Of a stretch of DNA of 64,000 nt, positions 34,475-45,519 are shown one piece after another. The DNA lies in NCBI RefSeq assembly GCF_000005505.3, contig NC_016131.3, forward strand, positions 46,237,355-46,301,354, written 5' to 3'. The DNA is from Brachypodium distachyon (Eukaryota > Streptophyta > Magnoliopsida > Poales > Poaceae). Position 1 is the stretch's first letter. Each line of letters begins with the position of its first letter. The notes below the pieces were generated by a model. The model made no database searches and had not been told where the DNA came from. It saw only the letters and a list, made by a program, of their open reading frames with translations. The position numbers and the translations under genes were made by a program.

Positions 34475-35168
34475 CTTAATTCTATATGTGTTGCGTTTGT
34501 TCACTTGCTGACAAGTCACATAACCATGTATGATGCAGCTGTTATTGCTACTCTCCAGTAATGCACCGTTGTTGACAAGTGCACCTCAAATGCCCTGAAC
34601 TATCGTACAGGAGTGACAGACAACCTCACTGGGTCTTTTTGAAATTCTCACCGTTGTTGAGCTACATCCCAGTGCGCCTCCTGAGCATAATCAGAACCGT
34701 ACGCAGATACCCTGAGCTATCCTCCAGGAGGCGCGCAGGGCGCCCCCCAGCTCCTAGTACAGTATATGTACCATGAAGTATACCCTCAAAAGGGGTGGAA
34801 AAAGCAGATTACAGGAAACTTGTGTAAAGCTCAACACCGTAAGCAAACTTGCATTGGCATAACACGGAAGAGTAATTAAAAACCAGCAACTTACAAACTG
34901 TCATGAAACACTACATCATGAGGACAGACAGCTGAGTATTGTCTTGGACAAATGCTTAATAAAACTTCCAAAAACATGAATGCTGTATCTTTAAAGAAAA
35001 ACTGTAGATTTTCTTCGAAAGTACCTCCACAACCACAAGACCATATTCCATTAGACCTTAATTATTTGTATTAAAACATGGAGAGACCGAGAGATTATAA
35101 CTAAAACAAAGAAAAGAAACGGTTTTTTTGTGTGTGAAAATAATCCAAGACTCGTACGTGATAGAGTT
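34475..35168. other. Intergenic sequence
   Basis: No gene was recognised. It probably includes the 3' untranslated region of the minus-strand gene that ends at 35,169. Confidence 0.5.
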
Positions 35169-35621
35169 TTAATTCAGCTTCTTGATCCGCATACCCCGCT
35201 TCAAGACACCCCGGCGGAACCTCCTCCGTCCTCGAGGGGCAACCGCCGCCGCGGCTTCTTCTTCCTCATCATCATCGTCAGTGGCCACGTCGACCTCGGC
35301 CATGTAAGTGACATAGCCTTTGGCCCGAAGCTGCTGCTTATAGTCCTTCTGCATCTGGAGCATCTCTCTGTCCTGCTTCTCACTGATTTCGGCCATCTCG
35401 ATGTCCAAGGCCCTAGCCCACGCGACCAAGTAGGGATACTTTTCCCCAAGGGGGCACATGTCCGGAATGTCGTCGGAGCCCACGTCGTAGGACAAGACGA
35501 AGTCCACCTCTTGCTGCGGCATCCTGCGCACCACCTTCTTCTTGGCCTTGTTGATCGTCTTGGACTCCTCCTTTGCATCCTCCTTCGCCTCCTCCTGCAC
35601 GAACGAACTCGAGGTCGCCAT
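35169..35621 (-). CDS. Small acidic/basic hypothetical protein, 150 aa
   Basis: An intact minus-strand frame starting MATSSSFVQEEAKEDAKEES. It has a Lys/Glu-rich N-terminus (about residues 10-35), a central block VDFVLSYDVGSDDIPDMCPLG, then YPYLVAWARALDIEMAEISE, then KQDREMLQMQKDYKQQLRAK that should be helical, an acidic run DDDDEEEEAAAA near 120 and a very basic tail RGRRRFRRGVLKRGMRIKK. No catalytic motif or signal peptide is visible; the basic tail would suit nucleic-acid binding or nuclear import (inference). The ATG at 35,621 is supported by a TATA box at 35,686-35,693. I do not recognise a named family. The frame on the opposite strand (35,130-35,870) is judged a shadow. Confidence 0.6.
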   Translation of the reverse strand: MATSSSFVQEEAKEDAKEESKTINKAKKKVVRRMPQQEVDFVLSYDVGSDDIPDMCPLGEKYPYLVAWARALDIEMAEISEKQDREMLQMQKDYKQQLRAKGYVTYMAEVDVATDDDDEEEEAAAAVAPRGRRRFRRGVLKRGMRIKKLN

Positions 35622-35685
35622 CTCTCTGCGCGATTGTGTCCGGACGGAAAATCAGGCGTGTCTAGAGGTGCATATTTAAATCCGC

Positions 35686-35693
35686 GATATATA
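35686..35693 (-). promoter_or_regulatory. TATA box of the 150-aa gene
   Basis: TATATATC on the minus strand, about 65 bp upstream of the ATG at 35,621, leaving roughly 30 bp for a 5' leader after the usual start distance. Confidence 0.5.
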
Positions 35694-35699
35694 CTGCAC

Positions 35700-36158
35700 T
35701 GCACCGAGTCGTTCTCGACTCGGAGTGGGACTGCATCGCGATCTAATCAAGTCATCGACGGAATCGGCAAAAGAACGGACGGAGTATATAATACTACAGG
35801 TTTGGAACTGGAAATCGGACCAAACTCCCGTCCGCCTAGTATTGGAATCGGATTGAACGTCCGCCTATGACTGGAATTAATCGGGATCGCGAAACAACCC
35901 CGTCTAGCAATTCAAGAACTAAGAAGTGGGGACGTTACGTACGCAGAAAGTGAGGTCGCCGCCGGGATACTGCTTCACCGCCCCCACTTTGGCGTCTGAC
36001 CTAATGAGGAGAAAGCACCGCCGCGCCGAGGGTGTGGCAGTCAATCGGCCTCGAGATTATGATGGACCGTCTGAAGACCGGCCCGATAGGTCTCCCAAAC
36101 TCGATCATTTTACGCTTAGGTCCTTGCACATCACGAAAATCACCTTGGTATCTCTCAA
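35700..36158. other. Intergenic, upstream of the 150-aa gene
   Basis: GC-mixed sequence with no convincing frame. It would contain distal promoter elements of the minus-strand gene. Confidence 0.4.
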
Positions 36159-36627
36159 GTACAGTAGAATTGCTCAATAACGAGATAAAGTTGTTGGGAA
36201 TAGGACAGCAATAAAGCAAATCGCAATTCTCTCAACTTGCAATGAACTTTGAGGATAGTTTCAACCAACAAGTAAGCAGCGACAGGGGGGAGAAAGTATT
36301 TCCTGAGAATTACCTGTTCGCTAGACCTATCTTTTTCCTGTTCTTCTTCTTTCTGACCCTTTTTTTTCCGGGTCCTTTTGTAACTCAAACTCGACTCAGT
36401 TCTGAGTCTCTGGAATATATAAGGGAGACAATTGTCTGCCTTCTTATCCAAAAAACAAGTAAGCAGCGGAATAAACATAAACAACATGCACAAGTGACAC
36501 AAAGATTTAACGTGAAAAAACCTCCTCAACATGAGGAGAAAAAACCACGGCTGTGGACCGACTAGTCCACGCAACTTCCACCACGAGCAAATGGGTACAG
36601 TAGAATTGCTCAATAATGAGATAAAGT
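36159..36627. repeat. Insertion-like block flanked by a ~32-bp direct repeat
   Basis: GTACAGTAGAATTGCTCAAT followed by AA(C/T)GAGATAAAG occurs at about 36,160 and 36,596. Between them, the sequence starts TGTTGGGAATAGG and contains GATTTAACGTGAAAAAACC, a phrase common in small plant Copia/TRIM elements. It may be a solo LTR or TRIM piece, but the direct repeat is far longer than a 5-bp target duplication. Confidence 0.5.
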
Positions 36628-37350
36628 GACCTTCCATCCTTCAACTAAGGCCGTGTGATTCCTCAAAAAACTAAGGCCGTGTGTGCCACCTTCCTCCCTC
36701 AACTATTTTCTGGTATGAATTTCATCGCGCGCATCCTTCCGCCGCAGCTCATCTTGGCGCTCAAGCCTGTCCCACTGCAGCACCCTCCTCCGCCGGTACT
36801 GCCGCCCGCCACGTAGACTCAGCGTTGGATGCGTCCTCCTCGACCCATGATGGACGCCTCTTTCTACGCCTCTTCCTCCCTAGCATCGGCTGCTGTCGCG
36901 TATCCAGTTGCCACCGCCTCGACTTGTCACAGCCTTCCTCCCTAGCGCCGATCATCTATTCCTCTCCAGCTTCGATTTCTTTTGGTGATTTTTTTGTCTG
37001 GTGAGTTGGATGAATTAGTGAAGTGGATAAATGTTGGTCAAATTGGATGAATGCCGATGACTGGATAAATGACCTTACATGTTGTATATACAATATGAGA
37101 ATTGTAGAATAGGAGCTCCTGATGAAGGTGGCACTACTTTTTAGTCCCCTATTTCTATGGACCGGTCCTTGTTTGCGTTTTATGGGTCCTATTTAATTTT
37201 AGAGAAACTGCTGAAGATGATCTGCTGTCAAAAAAATAAACTGCTGAAGATGATCTAAACCAGCCCAACCCAACTAAAACCCTTATACTTCCCCTTTTCT
37301 TAAAAAAGAACTTATACGCAGGGCCGGTTTCAGGAACCGACAGAAACCGC
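36628..37350. other. Intergenic sequence left of the Harbinger element
   Basis: C/T-rich DNA with a short local repeat AAGGCCGTGTG (36,650 and 36,673). Frames at 36,681-37,004 (plus) and 36,761-36,955 (minus) overlap and are not convincing. Confidence 0.4.
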
Positions 37351-38425
37351 TTAGGCCCTGTTTGGCACAGGAGTTTTTTTGAGGTGTCTCAGGTTTTTTC
37401 CCGGCCCAGCCCGAAAACCGCGTTATCGGGCCGTTTGGTAGGCCGGTCTACATGGGTAAAAACCCTAGAAAACATGGGGAAAACGCCTGGCTTCGGTTGA
37501 AACCGAGACGCGAGTTGGACTCGCGTTTCTCGCTCGCCTCCGCGTCGCTGTCGCCCGTCTCCAAGCAGTCGCCACCAGCCCCATCACCGTCTCCCGCCTC
37601 CCAGCCGTCTCCGCCCAGGACCTCCGGTTCCCCGTAGCGGCAGCACCCTCGCCGCCGCCGTCTCCGCCCGCGACCTCCGGTTCCCCCGCAGCAGCAGCAA
37701 CCTCGCCGCCAGCCGCACCGCCGGGGAGCAAGATCCCACGGCATGCCTTCCCCCCTCTCTCCTCTCTGCCGCCGTTGACATCGTCTTATAACCCTATTCT
37801 TTCTCTCCCTCTCAGACCACCGTACAAAGGATGCCCCAGCCATCGACTTCTCCGGCCGGATGCAAGCTGACTTTCTCGCCAGTGAGTCTCTTTTTCTTAT
37901 TTCTCCTTCTCAAGAGCAGGTTAATTTCTGAATCTCCACTCATGCCAATCTGAATGTGCTTGGTACCCCAGGATGCTTTTAATGGACGAAATGTGTGATT
38001 AGAGTAGAATTATCATCTGATCTTTATGGGGTTTTTTACTTCATGACTTGGTTACTTTTATGGCATTTTTAAATTCAGAACCTATGTTGTTAAAGATACA
38101 TTTATCTTCAGATGTTTTCTCAGCGGTACCTAGAGTAGTATATATGTTGTATTTCCAATGAAATATATATTCTGTCATATACGTGGTGAGCAAAGAATGT
38201 TATATCCTCTTTCAATTTTATTTGCCAGGGACCTGCCCCTTGGACCTTTGTTGGGTTGGATGAACCACCACCTTCTTGGGATATTGTTTTGACACCTAAA
38301 TTATGCAACAGCCTTGCTACTCCTTTTGTTTATTTCCTACATGCCTTTAGTTCACCGTTCTTGTAATTGAGGGCCTAGAGTAAATTTTCTTATTTGTTTT
38401 CTTGATTCTTTTCCTTAGCACCAAA

Positions 38426-38746
38426 ATGAATCAAGGGAGACTACAGCATGTTAGGAAGAGGAAAGCCGAAGAAGATGATGAGATGATGTTTTTAGTTTTT
38501 CCATTGCTGTACATGCATCTAATGGACAGTACAGTACCCATTGAAAAAAATAAACGTCATAGCTCCATTCTATATGGCAAGAAGAGAGTTAGAGAACTCT
38601 TGAATGGTCATATTAAGAATTGCTTGACATCATTTAGAATGGAACCACACATCTTTAGGTGGTTTGCATCCTATCTTAGAGCTAAAGGCCTGATGTCAGA
38701 TTCAAGGATTAAGGTGGAAGAAAAGCTAGCTTTCTTCTTTACATGA
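38426..38746 (+). pseudogene. Harbinger transposase, N-terminal fragment
   Basis: After a CCTTAG acceptor-like sequence the frame runs MNQGRLQHVRKRKAEEDDEM, later RHSSILYGKKRVRELLNGH, then NCLTSFRMEPHIFRWFASYL and KGLMSDSRIKVEEKLAFF. This is the N-terminal region shared by PIF/Harbinger transposases (the LLNGH...FRM...F..L...L..S..V..EE.LA.FL pattern). A one-base shift near 38,730-38,735 moves the expected continuation LYMIAHKC into another frame, and after it repeats begin. The DDE domain is absent. It cannot encode an active enzyme. Confidence 0.75.
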
Positions 38747-38756
38747 TTGCACATAA

Positions 38757-39247
38757 ATGTTTTCCATGTTGTTTCTACTGTTTTCCATACTGTTTTCAAA
38801 ACTGGTATTTATTAGTGCAGAATTCGAAGATTGAAGTAATACAAAACTTGTAGATGATGTCGATACCTTTCCAACGATATATCATTTGCGTAATCGATGA
38901 ACGGTTTGAGATCTAGAGCAGAAAAACCAAGCTGTTGTTTTGAAATGTTTTCCATGTTGTTTCTATTGTTTTCAGAACTGGTATTTATTAGTGCAGACTT
39001 TGAAGATGGAAGTAATAGGAAACTTGTAGATGATGTCGATACCTTTCCAATGATATATCATTTGAGTAATTTCGATGATCGGTCTGAGATCTAGAGCAGA
39101 AAAAAAATCTGTTGTTTTCAAATGTTTTCCATGCTGTTTTTACTGTTTTCAAAATTGGTATTTATTAGTGCATAATTTAAAGATGGAACTATATGAAACT
39201 TGTAGATGTTGTTGATATCTCTGCAAGGTTACCTATTTTTTATATTG
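38757..39247. repeat. Tandem repeat of about 180 bp, 2.7 copies
   Basis: Units starting GTTTTCCATG.TGTTT.TA near 38,760, 38,945 and 39,121 share ACTGGTATTTATTAGTGCA, AACTTGTAGATG, CGATACCTTTCCAA and GAGATCTAGAGCAG. The third unit diverges shortly before the Gypsy insertion point. Confidence 0.85.
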
Positions 39248-39252
39248 ACAAT

Positions 39253-40062
39253 TGTCGGGGGGATGAGCCCGGGTACGGTCATGACGACACACATTAGCCG
39301 AGATAACGGAGTTAAAGCCGGAACAGGCAACTACGCCGGCATCCATAAGCCGCATTGCTAACAGGCCGGCATACCAAGGATATGCCAGCACATCTATCTT
39401 GTCTTATGTGATTGCAGGATAAACACGAGCAGTCCGATCTCGGCCAGCGTCGAGATGCGTCAACGGTCTTATCCCTATCGCATGGCGCAAAGTAAAGCAG
39501 CACCCTTTTTATCACAGGAAAGCAGTCATTGCTCACGTAGTGGTGCCAGGCGACTGCGCAAAGAAGCACCGAAGAAGGACCGATGACGGAAGCCGGCGTG
39601 TGGCTACAGTGCGCGCCACCTGACGCCAAGAAAAGTAAAACTGTTTTGTCCCCTGCAGTGCCACCCGGAGGGAACCAAGGGGCGTGCCCGGGCGGGGCCG
39701 TAGAGGATAAGATTACCCTTTGGTCCACATGTCAGTGTGACATTGGCGGTCCATAAATAGGAGCACCACCCTTCCCAGGAGAGGGGTCCTTCACTTAGTG
39801 ATCTAGAGTTTCCCCTTCTTCTTCTTCTTCCTCAAGAAAATTGCTCAAGGAGCACCATTGTAGATCTCGGCATCTCAGAAAATACCACAAAGCAGGAGTA
39901 GGAGTTTTACCTCAACAAGAGGGCTCCGAACCTGGGTAAACCGTGTGCGTGTTCTTGTGTTGTGCATGGTTCTCATCACGTCCTCCCTCCTCCGGTTCGT
40001 CCTTCGTCCATCGGCCCCAACATAAGACATCCTTTGGCATCTGCCGTGACACCACCACGACA
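39253..40062 (+). repeat. 5' LTR of the Gypsy element, 810 bp
   Basis: It starts TGTCGGGGGG and ends CCACCACGACA. It contains CCATAAATAGGAGC near 39,750 as a likely promoter. About 501 bp of it (after GGCAACT, up to CAAGAAAA) is missing from the 3' LTR. Confidence 0.92.
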
Positions 40063-40064
40063 GT

Positions 40065-40082
40065 TGGCGCCCACCGTGGGGC
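40065..40082 (+). other. Primer-binding site
   Basis: TTGGCGCCCACCGTGGGG starts two bases after the 5' LTR. This tRNA-complementary sequence is common in grass Gypsy elements. Confidence 0.8.
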
Positions 40083-40255
40083 CAGCAGCGGCGCTGGCTG
40101 AAGTTTTCATCCGGACGGGAAGCTTTCTCGTCACCGGAGAGCACGTGGTCTCTGGTTTGGTCTAGAGATTCGACTCTCTAGGCTTCATCGACAACAAAGC
40201 GGGCTGCTTCAACAACGCGCCGCTTCCCTGCGCAGGCCGCACCATCAACTTCGGC

Positions 40256-42410
40256 ATGCATGAGGTTTATGTCCCCACTGACAATCCTTGCAGGTACCCC
40301 GAGCAGGTGGTGGTGGCCGAAGATCCCCCCGCCGTCTACACGGTTCGCGGCCGGCATGTCGACTGCCCCGCGGACTGTGTGGAGGTCATGGTGACGGCTC
40401 ACGGCGGCGATGCTGGCAAGGGCACTGCAGAGAGTGATGCGCTCCCTAGCAAATCCGGTAGAACGGCGAAGTTCCCCATGGAGAAACCTGAGAACATCGC
40501 TGCTCAGGCCGGCACGTCCGTTGTGCCAGCAAAGCCGACTCAGCTCCAGCCCGCCATCGAACGGCTGACCGCGCCGGTGGCATCAAATGCTAACCCAGCC
40601 CAGCTGCAGGCTGAGTTGGAGTTGGAACACCAGAAACTGCTGCAAGAAGCTGTCGACGTGGCTCGCGCTCAGCAAGAGCTTGATATTTCGCTCCGTGAGT
40701 ATAATAAAGCTCGTGGTCTCAATTCTACTGCATTGCCTAACCATAGCCGAGTTGGGGACGTGCGTAACCGTGGCAGGAACCTGAACGCCGAGATAGCTAG
40801 AGATGGCAGGGCGATACCCGCTGTGTTAGCAAGTTTTGCCTCGGCACTGAAACCGAAATACAACACACCCGTTAAGAATCTCAGGGCAGCCGAGGCTGCA
40901 GCAGAAGAGTTGCCGAATCTCACGGGAGAGGCGTTCCGACTGCAGTAGTTGCGTGTGAAGGAGTTGCTCCGCACAGCTAACGAACAGAACGAGGCATATA
41001 TGAGGTTGCACGGCAAGCCCGGCGCATCTCAAGTCATTCACTCGGCCGCGAGCGCTGATGGCCGGGTTGACAAGCAAGCCTCTTCGCCTGGTGACAAACG
41101 AGACAAGAGTGTCAACTCAGGCCGAGACAAGCGGCTAGAGCGTTATGATCCGGTCCTGGCCGAGAAGCAAATGGTTAGGAGAGTTGATGACAGCCAAAGT
41201 GGTCTGCGTCTCGGCAACGATCGCCGAGACCAGCAAGAGCGTCACTCGGCTGGTCATGGACACCAACCTCGGGGTCTGGCACCCAATACTGCTGCAGGTC
41301 AGCAGGGTGTCGGGCGCAACCCCCTGTATTGAGGTGAAGATCACCGGCAGGACCGTTACGATGATGGGTACTCGGCCATGGGAGATGAAGGCTATCTCAG
41401 GCGAGAACGTGACAATGTCGGCCCGCTCGGAGCCCGAGTGGGGAACAGGCAAGTGTCGCCACTGGATGCCCGACATCGGCTCGACAGAATCTATCTGTCG
41501 GAGCTTCTGGAAGAACAAGGCCCTCCGGGACCGCGCTGTTTCGCGCACCGGATCATGAGAGAGACACCAGCCCAGGGTTTCCAGCTGCCCAAGGGTACGA
41601 GAACATATGACGGCAACACTAAGCCGGAAGATTGGTTGGAAAACTATGTCACAGCATGCATGTGGCAGGCGGTAATCGCAGATGGGCTGTACATTATGTA
41701 CCCCAGATGCTGGTAGGACCAGCCAGGATCTGGCTGAACAACCTGTCGGAAGGCAGTATCAACTGCTGGATAGACTTCGAAGAGGCTTTTGTCAGCAATT
41801 TCACCAGCACCTACAAGAGGCCTAACCGCCCGCAGCAGCTGTCCATGTGCAAGCAAAGGTACAATGAGACCGACCGGGATTACCTCACAAGATGGAACAA
41901 CCTCTGCAATTCATGTTAAGGGATAGTGAAGTCGCAGGCCATAGCGTCGTTCCCCCAAGGATGCCGGCATGGCAGCATGTTGTGGCAAAAGCTGCAAAGA
42001 GAAATGCCGGCCACTCTGTCCGAAATGATCAAGATCGCCGACATGTATGCGCTCGGTGACCTGACTCAGCCATCGCTGAAGCTGGCAGAACCGCAAAGAG
42101 AGCAGCCAACATACAATCCTGCCGGGGCATTTCGGAGGAACGATCATCAAAATCAGCGCAACAAGAGAAGGGACGACAGGCTGGATTACCGATATGGACA
42201 AGCTCATGTCGCACCTATTCAGGATCAACCTGATGCCGGCTCTAGTCAGCGTCAGAAGACTGGAAATCAGTAGTGGGCTAAGAAGGGAGAGCAAAAGAAA
42301 CCCTGGCAAGATAAGAAGAAGTACACGTTCGAGATGATGCTGGATCAGCCTTGTCGTTTTCACACGACTAATCCCAGCAAACCGGCAACACAACCCGGCA
42401 ATGCAGCTGG
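40256..42410 (+). pseudogene. Gag of the Gypsy element, broken
   Basis: Successive frames make up gag: 40,256-40,948 (ends at TAG), 40,949-41,332, 41,378-41,716, 41,632-41,919 and 41,926-42,273. The central part GTRTYDGNTKPEDWLENYVT, then GPARIWLNNLSEGSI...FEEAFVSNFTSTY...RDYLTRWNN is the capsid-type retrotransposon gag domain. A Lys-rich stretch with a C...H pair (about 42,280-42,370) resembles the nucleocapsid end. There are at least three stops and two frameshifts. Confidence 0.8.
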
Positions 42411-43400
42411 ATGCAGCGAGCCAAGAAGGGTGAGGCAAGTCGGCTGCCCCCTCCTCCGCCGCTCACGGGCGCCAATGCCCAGATCCAAGGACCTCCTTCG
42501 GCGAACAATGCTGTCAATCAGGTGGAAGACCAAGGCATCCCGGAATATGCCAGAAGAAATGAGTACAAGGAGCATCACCAGAGCTACATGATCTTTATCA
42601 CGGAGCCGACCGACAAGCAGAGCCAGCGCGGGTGGGAGATGGAAGTCAATGCTGTTATGCCGGCAGTGCCGAAGTTTATGTACTGGTCGGAACAGGAGCC
42701 CAGCTGGAATCGGGCGGATCATCCCAAGGTCATGCCGAATCCTGGTGGTTATGCTCTGGTGGTTGACCCGACGCTCATTGGGCCTGATATTAACGTCAAG
42801 TTCACTCGGGTTCTCATTGATAATGGGAGCAGCATAAACATCATGTACCGGGACACGATGCTCAAGCTCGGCATTACTGATAACATGCTTGAGCCTAGCT
42901 GGACTACCTTTCATGGTATTGTGCCGGGAGTGTCTTGTGCCCCGGTAGGCAAGACCCGAGTTGACGTCTTATTTGGCACCAGGGAGAACTGTCGAACCGA
43001 GAACTTGGTGTTCGAACTGGTGGACCTTAGCAGTCCGTACCATGCGCTGCTTAGCAGACCAGCATTGGCCAAATTCATGGCGACAACCCACATTGGCTAT
43101 CTAAAAATGAAGATGTTAGGACCGAACAGTACCATAACCATTACCGGCAACTACAAGAGTTCGATGGAGTGCACGGCAGCAAGGTCTGCTTTGGCCGAGT
43201 CACTAGTTATCGCTGGCGAGAAGAGGAAGTTACAAGAATCCGTTGCCTTGGCTCAGTCGGCACAGTTTGACCTGCCGGCTATGACCAATCCCCATGGAAG
43301 CATGGCTTTTCAGGCAGCCAAGGAGACGAAGAAGATCCCGGTCGACAATGAGTTCCCGGACCGCACCGTCATCATTAGTGCCGGCCCGAACGACAAATAG
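42411..43400 (+). pseudogene. Aspartic protease region of the Gypsy element
   Basis: This open 329-codon stretch holds the retropepsin-like domain: FTRVLIDNGSSINIMY near residue 145, followed by FHGIVPG and the LLSRPALAKFMATTHIGYLK block typical of Tat/Gypsy proteases. The active-site triad reads D-N-G, with Asn in place of the usual Ser/Thr, as in some plant Gypsy proteases. It ends at TAG before RT. Confidence 0.78.
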
Positions 43401-44343
43401 GAAGGCGAGCTCACCAGCTTCCTCCGTGAGAATCGGGACATCTTCGGATGGTGAAATCAAGACCTGCCGGGTGTGCCGAGGGAGTTGGCTGAGCACTCTT
43501 TGCATGTCAGGCCAGACGCAAGACCGGTGAAGCAGACCCTTTGACGCTTCGCCGATGACAGAAGAAAAATCATATCGGAAGAGATATCCCGGCTTTTAGG
43601 TGCCGGCTTCATCATGGAAGTGTTGCATCCCGACTGGCTTGCAAACCTGGTCATGGTTGAGAAGAAGAAAGATGACCCAACTGCTGCCAAAGTGTGGCGC
43701 ATGTGTATCGACTACACCAGCGTGAACAAGGCATGTCCCAAAGATCCTTTTCCATTACCTCGGATCGATCAAGAGATCGACTCCACTGCCTGGTGTGAGT
43801 TGCTGTCTTTTGTAGACGCGTACTCGAATTTTCACCAGATACCACTGAACCCTAATGATCAAATAAAGACATCATTTATCACCCCTTTCGGGGTTTATTG
43901 CTATCGCACTATGCCGTTTGGTTTGAGAAATGCAGGGGCTACTTATCAAAGATGCATGTAGAAATGCTTGCACGACCAACTCGGCAAAAATGTGCAGGTA
44001 TATGTCGATGATGTCGTCATAAAAACCAGAGAAAGCGCCACGCTGCTGGACGATATCCGAAAAATATTCACAAATCTAAGGAGATTCCGAATGAAGCTAA
44101 ACCCGGCCAAATGCACATTCGGTGTGCCGGCAGGGAAGCTACTCGGCTTCCTAGTATCGAGCCGAGGTATAGAAACGAACCATGTGAAAATAGCCACCAT
44201 AGAAAGAATGAAACTGCCAAAATGTCTCAAAGATGTGCAGAAATTCACTAGATGCTTAGCATCCTTAAGTCATTTTGTTAGTCGGCTGGGTGAAAAGGCA
44301 ATGCCCTTATACCAGCTGATGAAGAAAACCGACAAGTTTGTGT
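43401..44343 (+). pseudogene. Reverse transcriptase of the Gypsy element
   Basis: RT motifs in order: VWRMCIDYTSVNKACPKDPF, PLPRIDQ, LSFVDAYSNFHQIPL, FGVYCYRTMPFGLRNAGATYQR and the catalytic YVDDVVIKT near 44,000. The frame is cut by TAG at 43,959-43,961, just before the catalytic box, and ends at TGA 44,343. The residues of the active site (DAY, YVDD) remain. Confidence 0.88.
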
Positions 44344-44768
44344 GAACGCAATAGGCAGAAGTGGCCTTCCAAGAGCTGAAGAAGATGATTGCTACGGCGC
44401 CGATATTAGCCTCGCCAATGGCGCAAGAGCCGATGTTGTTATACATAGCAGCAACAAACTGAGTCGCCAGCACCGTAATAGTGGTTGAAAGAGATGAAGA
44501 CGGCAAGTCAGTGCAGCGGTCGGTATATTATCTGAGCGAAGTGTTATCCTTGTCTAAACAGAATTATGCCCACTACCAGAAGATGGCGTACGACGTTTAT
44601 ATGGCGGCAAAGAAGCTGAAGTATTATTTTGATGCACATCAGATTCGGGTCATATGTGAAGCACCCATCTCGGAAATCATGAGCAACAAAGATGCAAGCG
44701 GCCGCATAGCTAAATGGGCTATTGAATTAGCACCTTATAAGCTGCAGTACGACAGACGAGACCCGTAA
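44344..44768 (+). pseudogene. First RNase H domain of the Gypsy element
   Basis: Following RT, VVERDEDGKSVQRSVYYLSE, then LSLSKQNYAHYQKMAYDVYM and later the ASGRIAKWAIELAPY block represent the Ty3-type RNase H and connection. A stop (TGA, 44,460-44,462) lies before the domain core. Confidence 0.8.
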
Positions 44769-44794
44769 AGTCTCAGGTTCTGGCGGATTTCCTG

Positions 44795-45250
44795 GTGGAT
44801 TGGGCCAAGATGGAATATGAACCACCGCCACCTGAAACTAACTACTGGAAGATGCATTTTGACGGCTCCAAAATGAAAAGTGGGCTTGGTGCCGGCATAG
44901 TCCTAACTTCGCCTAAGCACGACCAACTTAAATATGTGTTGCAAATTCATTTTGCAGCATCCAACAATGTCGCCGGGTATGAGGCACTTGTTCACGGACT
45001 GAAGATGGCAAAAGAGATTGGAGTTCGCCGGATTCAATGCTTTGGCGATTCCGACTTAGTAGTCCAGCAAGCCTCTGGCAATTGGGATGCATTGGATGCC
45101 AATATGGCGCTATACCACTTTCATGTTCAGAAGATTAGTGGACACTTCGAAGGGTGCGAGTTTCGTCACGTACCGCGGGCGGAGAACGAGGCAGCCGACA
45201 CTCTGTCGACGCTCGGATCAACACGACAGGCCATCCCGGCTGGTGTGGCA
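44795..45250 (+). pseudogene. Second (archaeal-type) RNase H domain
   Basis: WKMHFDGSKMKSGLGAGIVL, then NNVAGYEALVHGLKMAKEIG, then CFGDSDLVVQQASG and VPRAENEAADTLSTLGS supply the D...E...D...D pattern of an RNase H fold like that of plant RVT_3 proteins. A second RNase H between RT and integrase is the hallmark of the Tat clade. This part of the frame is open and all four acidic positions seem present. Confidence 0.85.
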
Positions 45251-45519
45251 TTGGAGCATTTACGCAAGCCATCCATCAAGCCGTCACCCGAATCGGAGTC
45301 AATATTCATTCCGGCAAGTCCAGAAGCTCACGTTACTCCAATGGACATTGACAGCGGCAGTGGTTCTAGTAACTCGGGGACTGAACGTCCTAACTCGGCT
45401 GAAGCAATGGCAGTTGAGCCAATGGAGATAGACGAGCCAGTTTTTGTCACTCGTCCTGTGCCGGTTTGGGCGCAACCGATAATGTCCTACCTCAAGGATG
45501 GGAGTCTCCCGGAAGAGGA

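Noticed and set aside
35201..35704. 167-codon minus-strand frame overlapping the 150-aa gene
   Set aside because: It is an Arg/Ser-rich shifted reading of the same DNA.
35130..35870. 246-codon plus-strand frame
   Set aside because: It is the reverse of the 150-aa minus-strand gene, is Leu/His-rich and has no promoter; judged a shadow.
37448..37843. Gly/Arg-rich frames at the left part of the Harbinger element
   Set aside because: They are GC-driven, overlap on both strands and have no domain.
40669..42914. Minus-strand frames opposite gag and protease
   Set aside because: They are shadows of the sense coding sequence, unlike the antisense ORF at 47,313-47,945, which has no sense partner.
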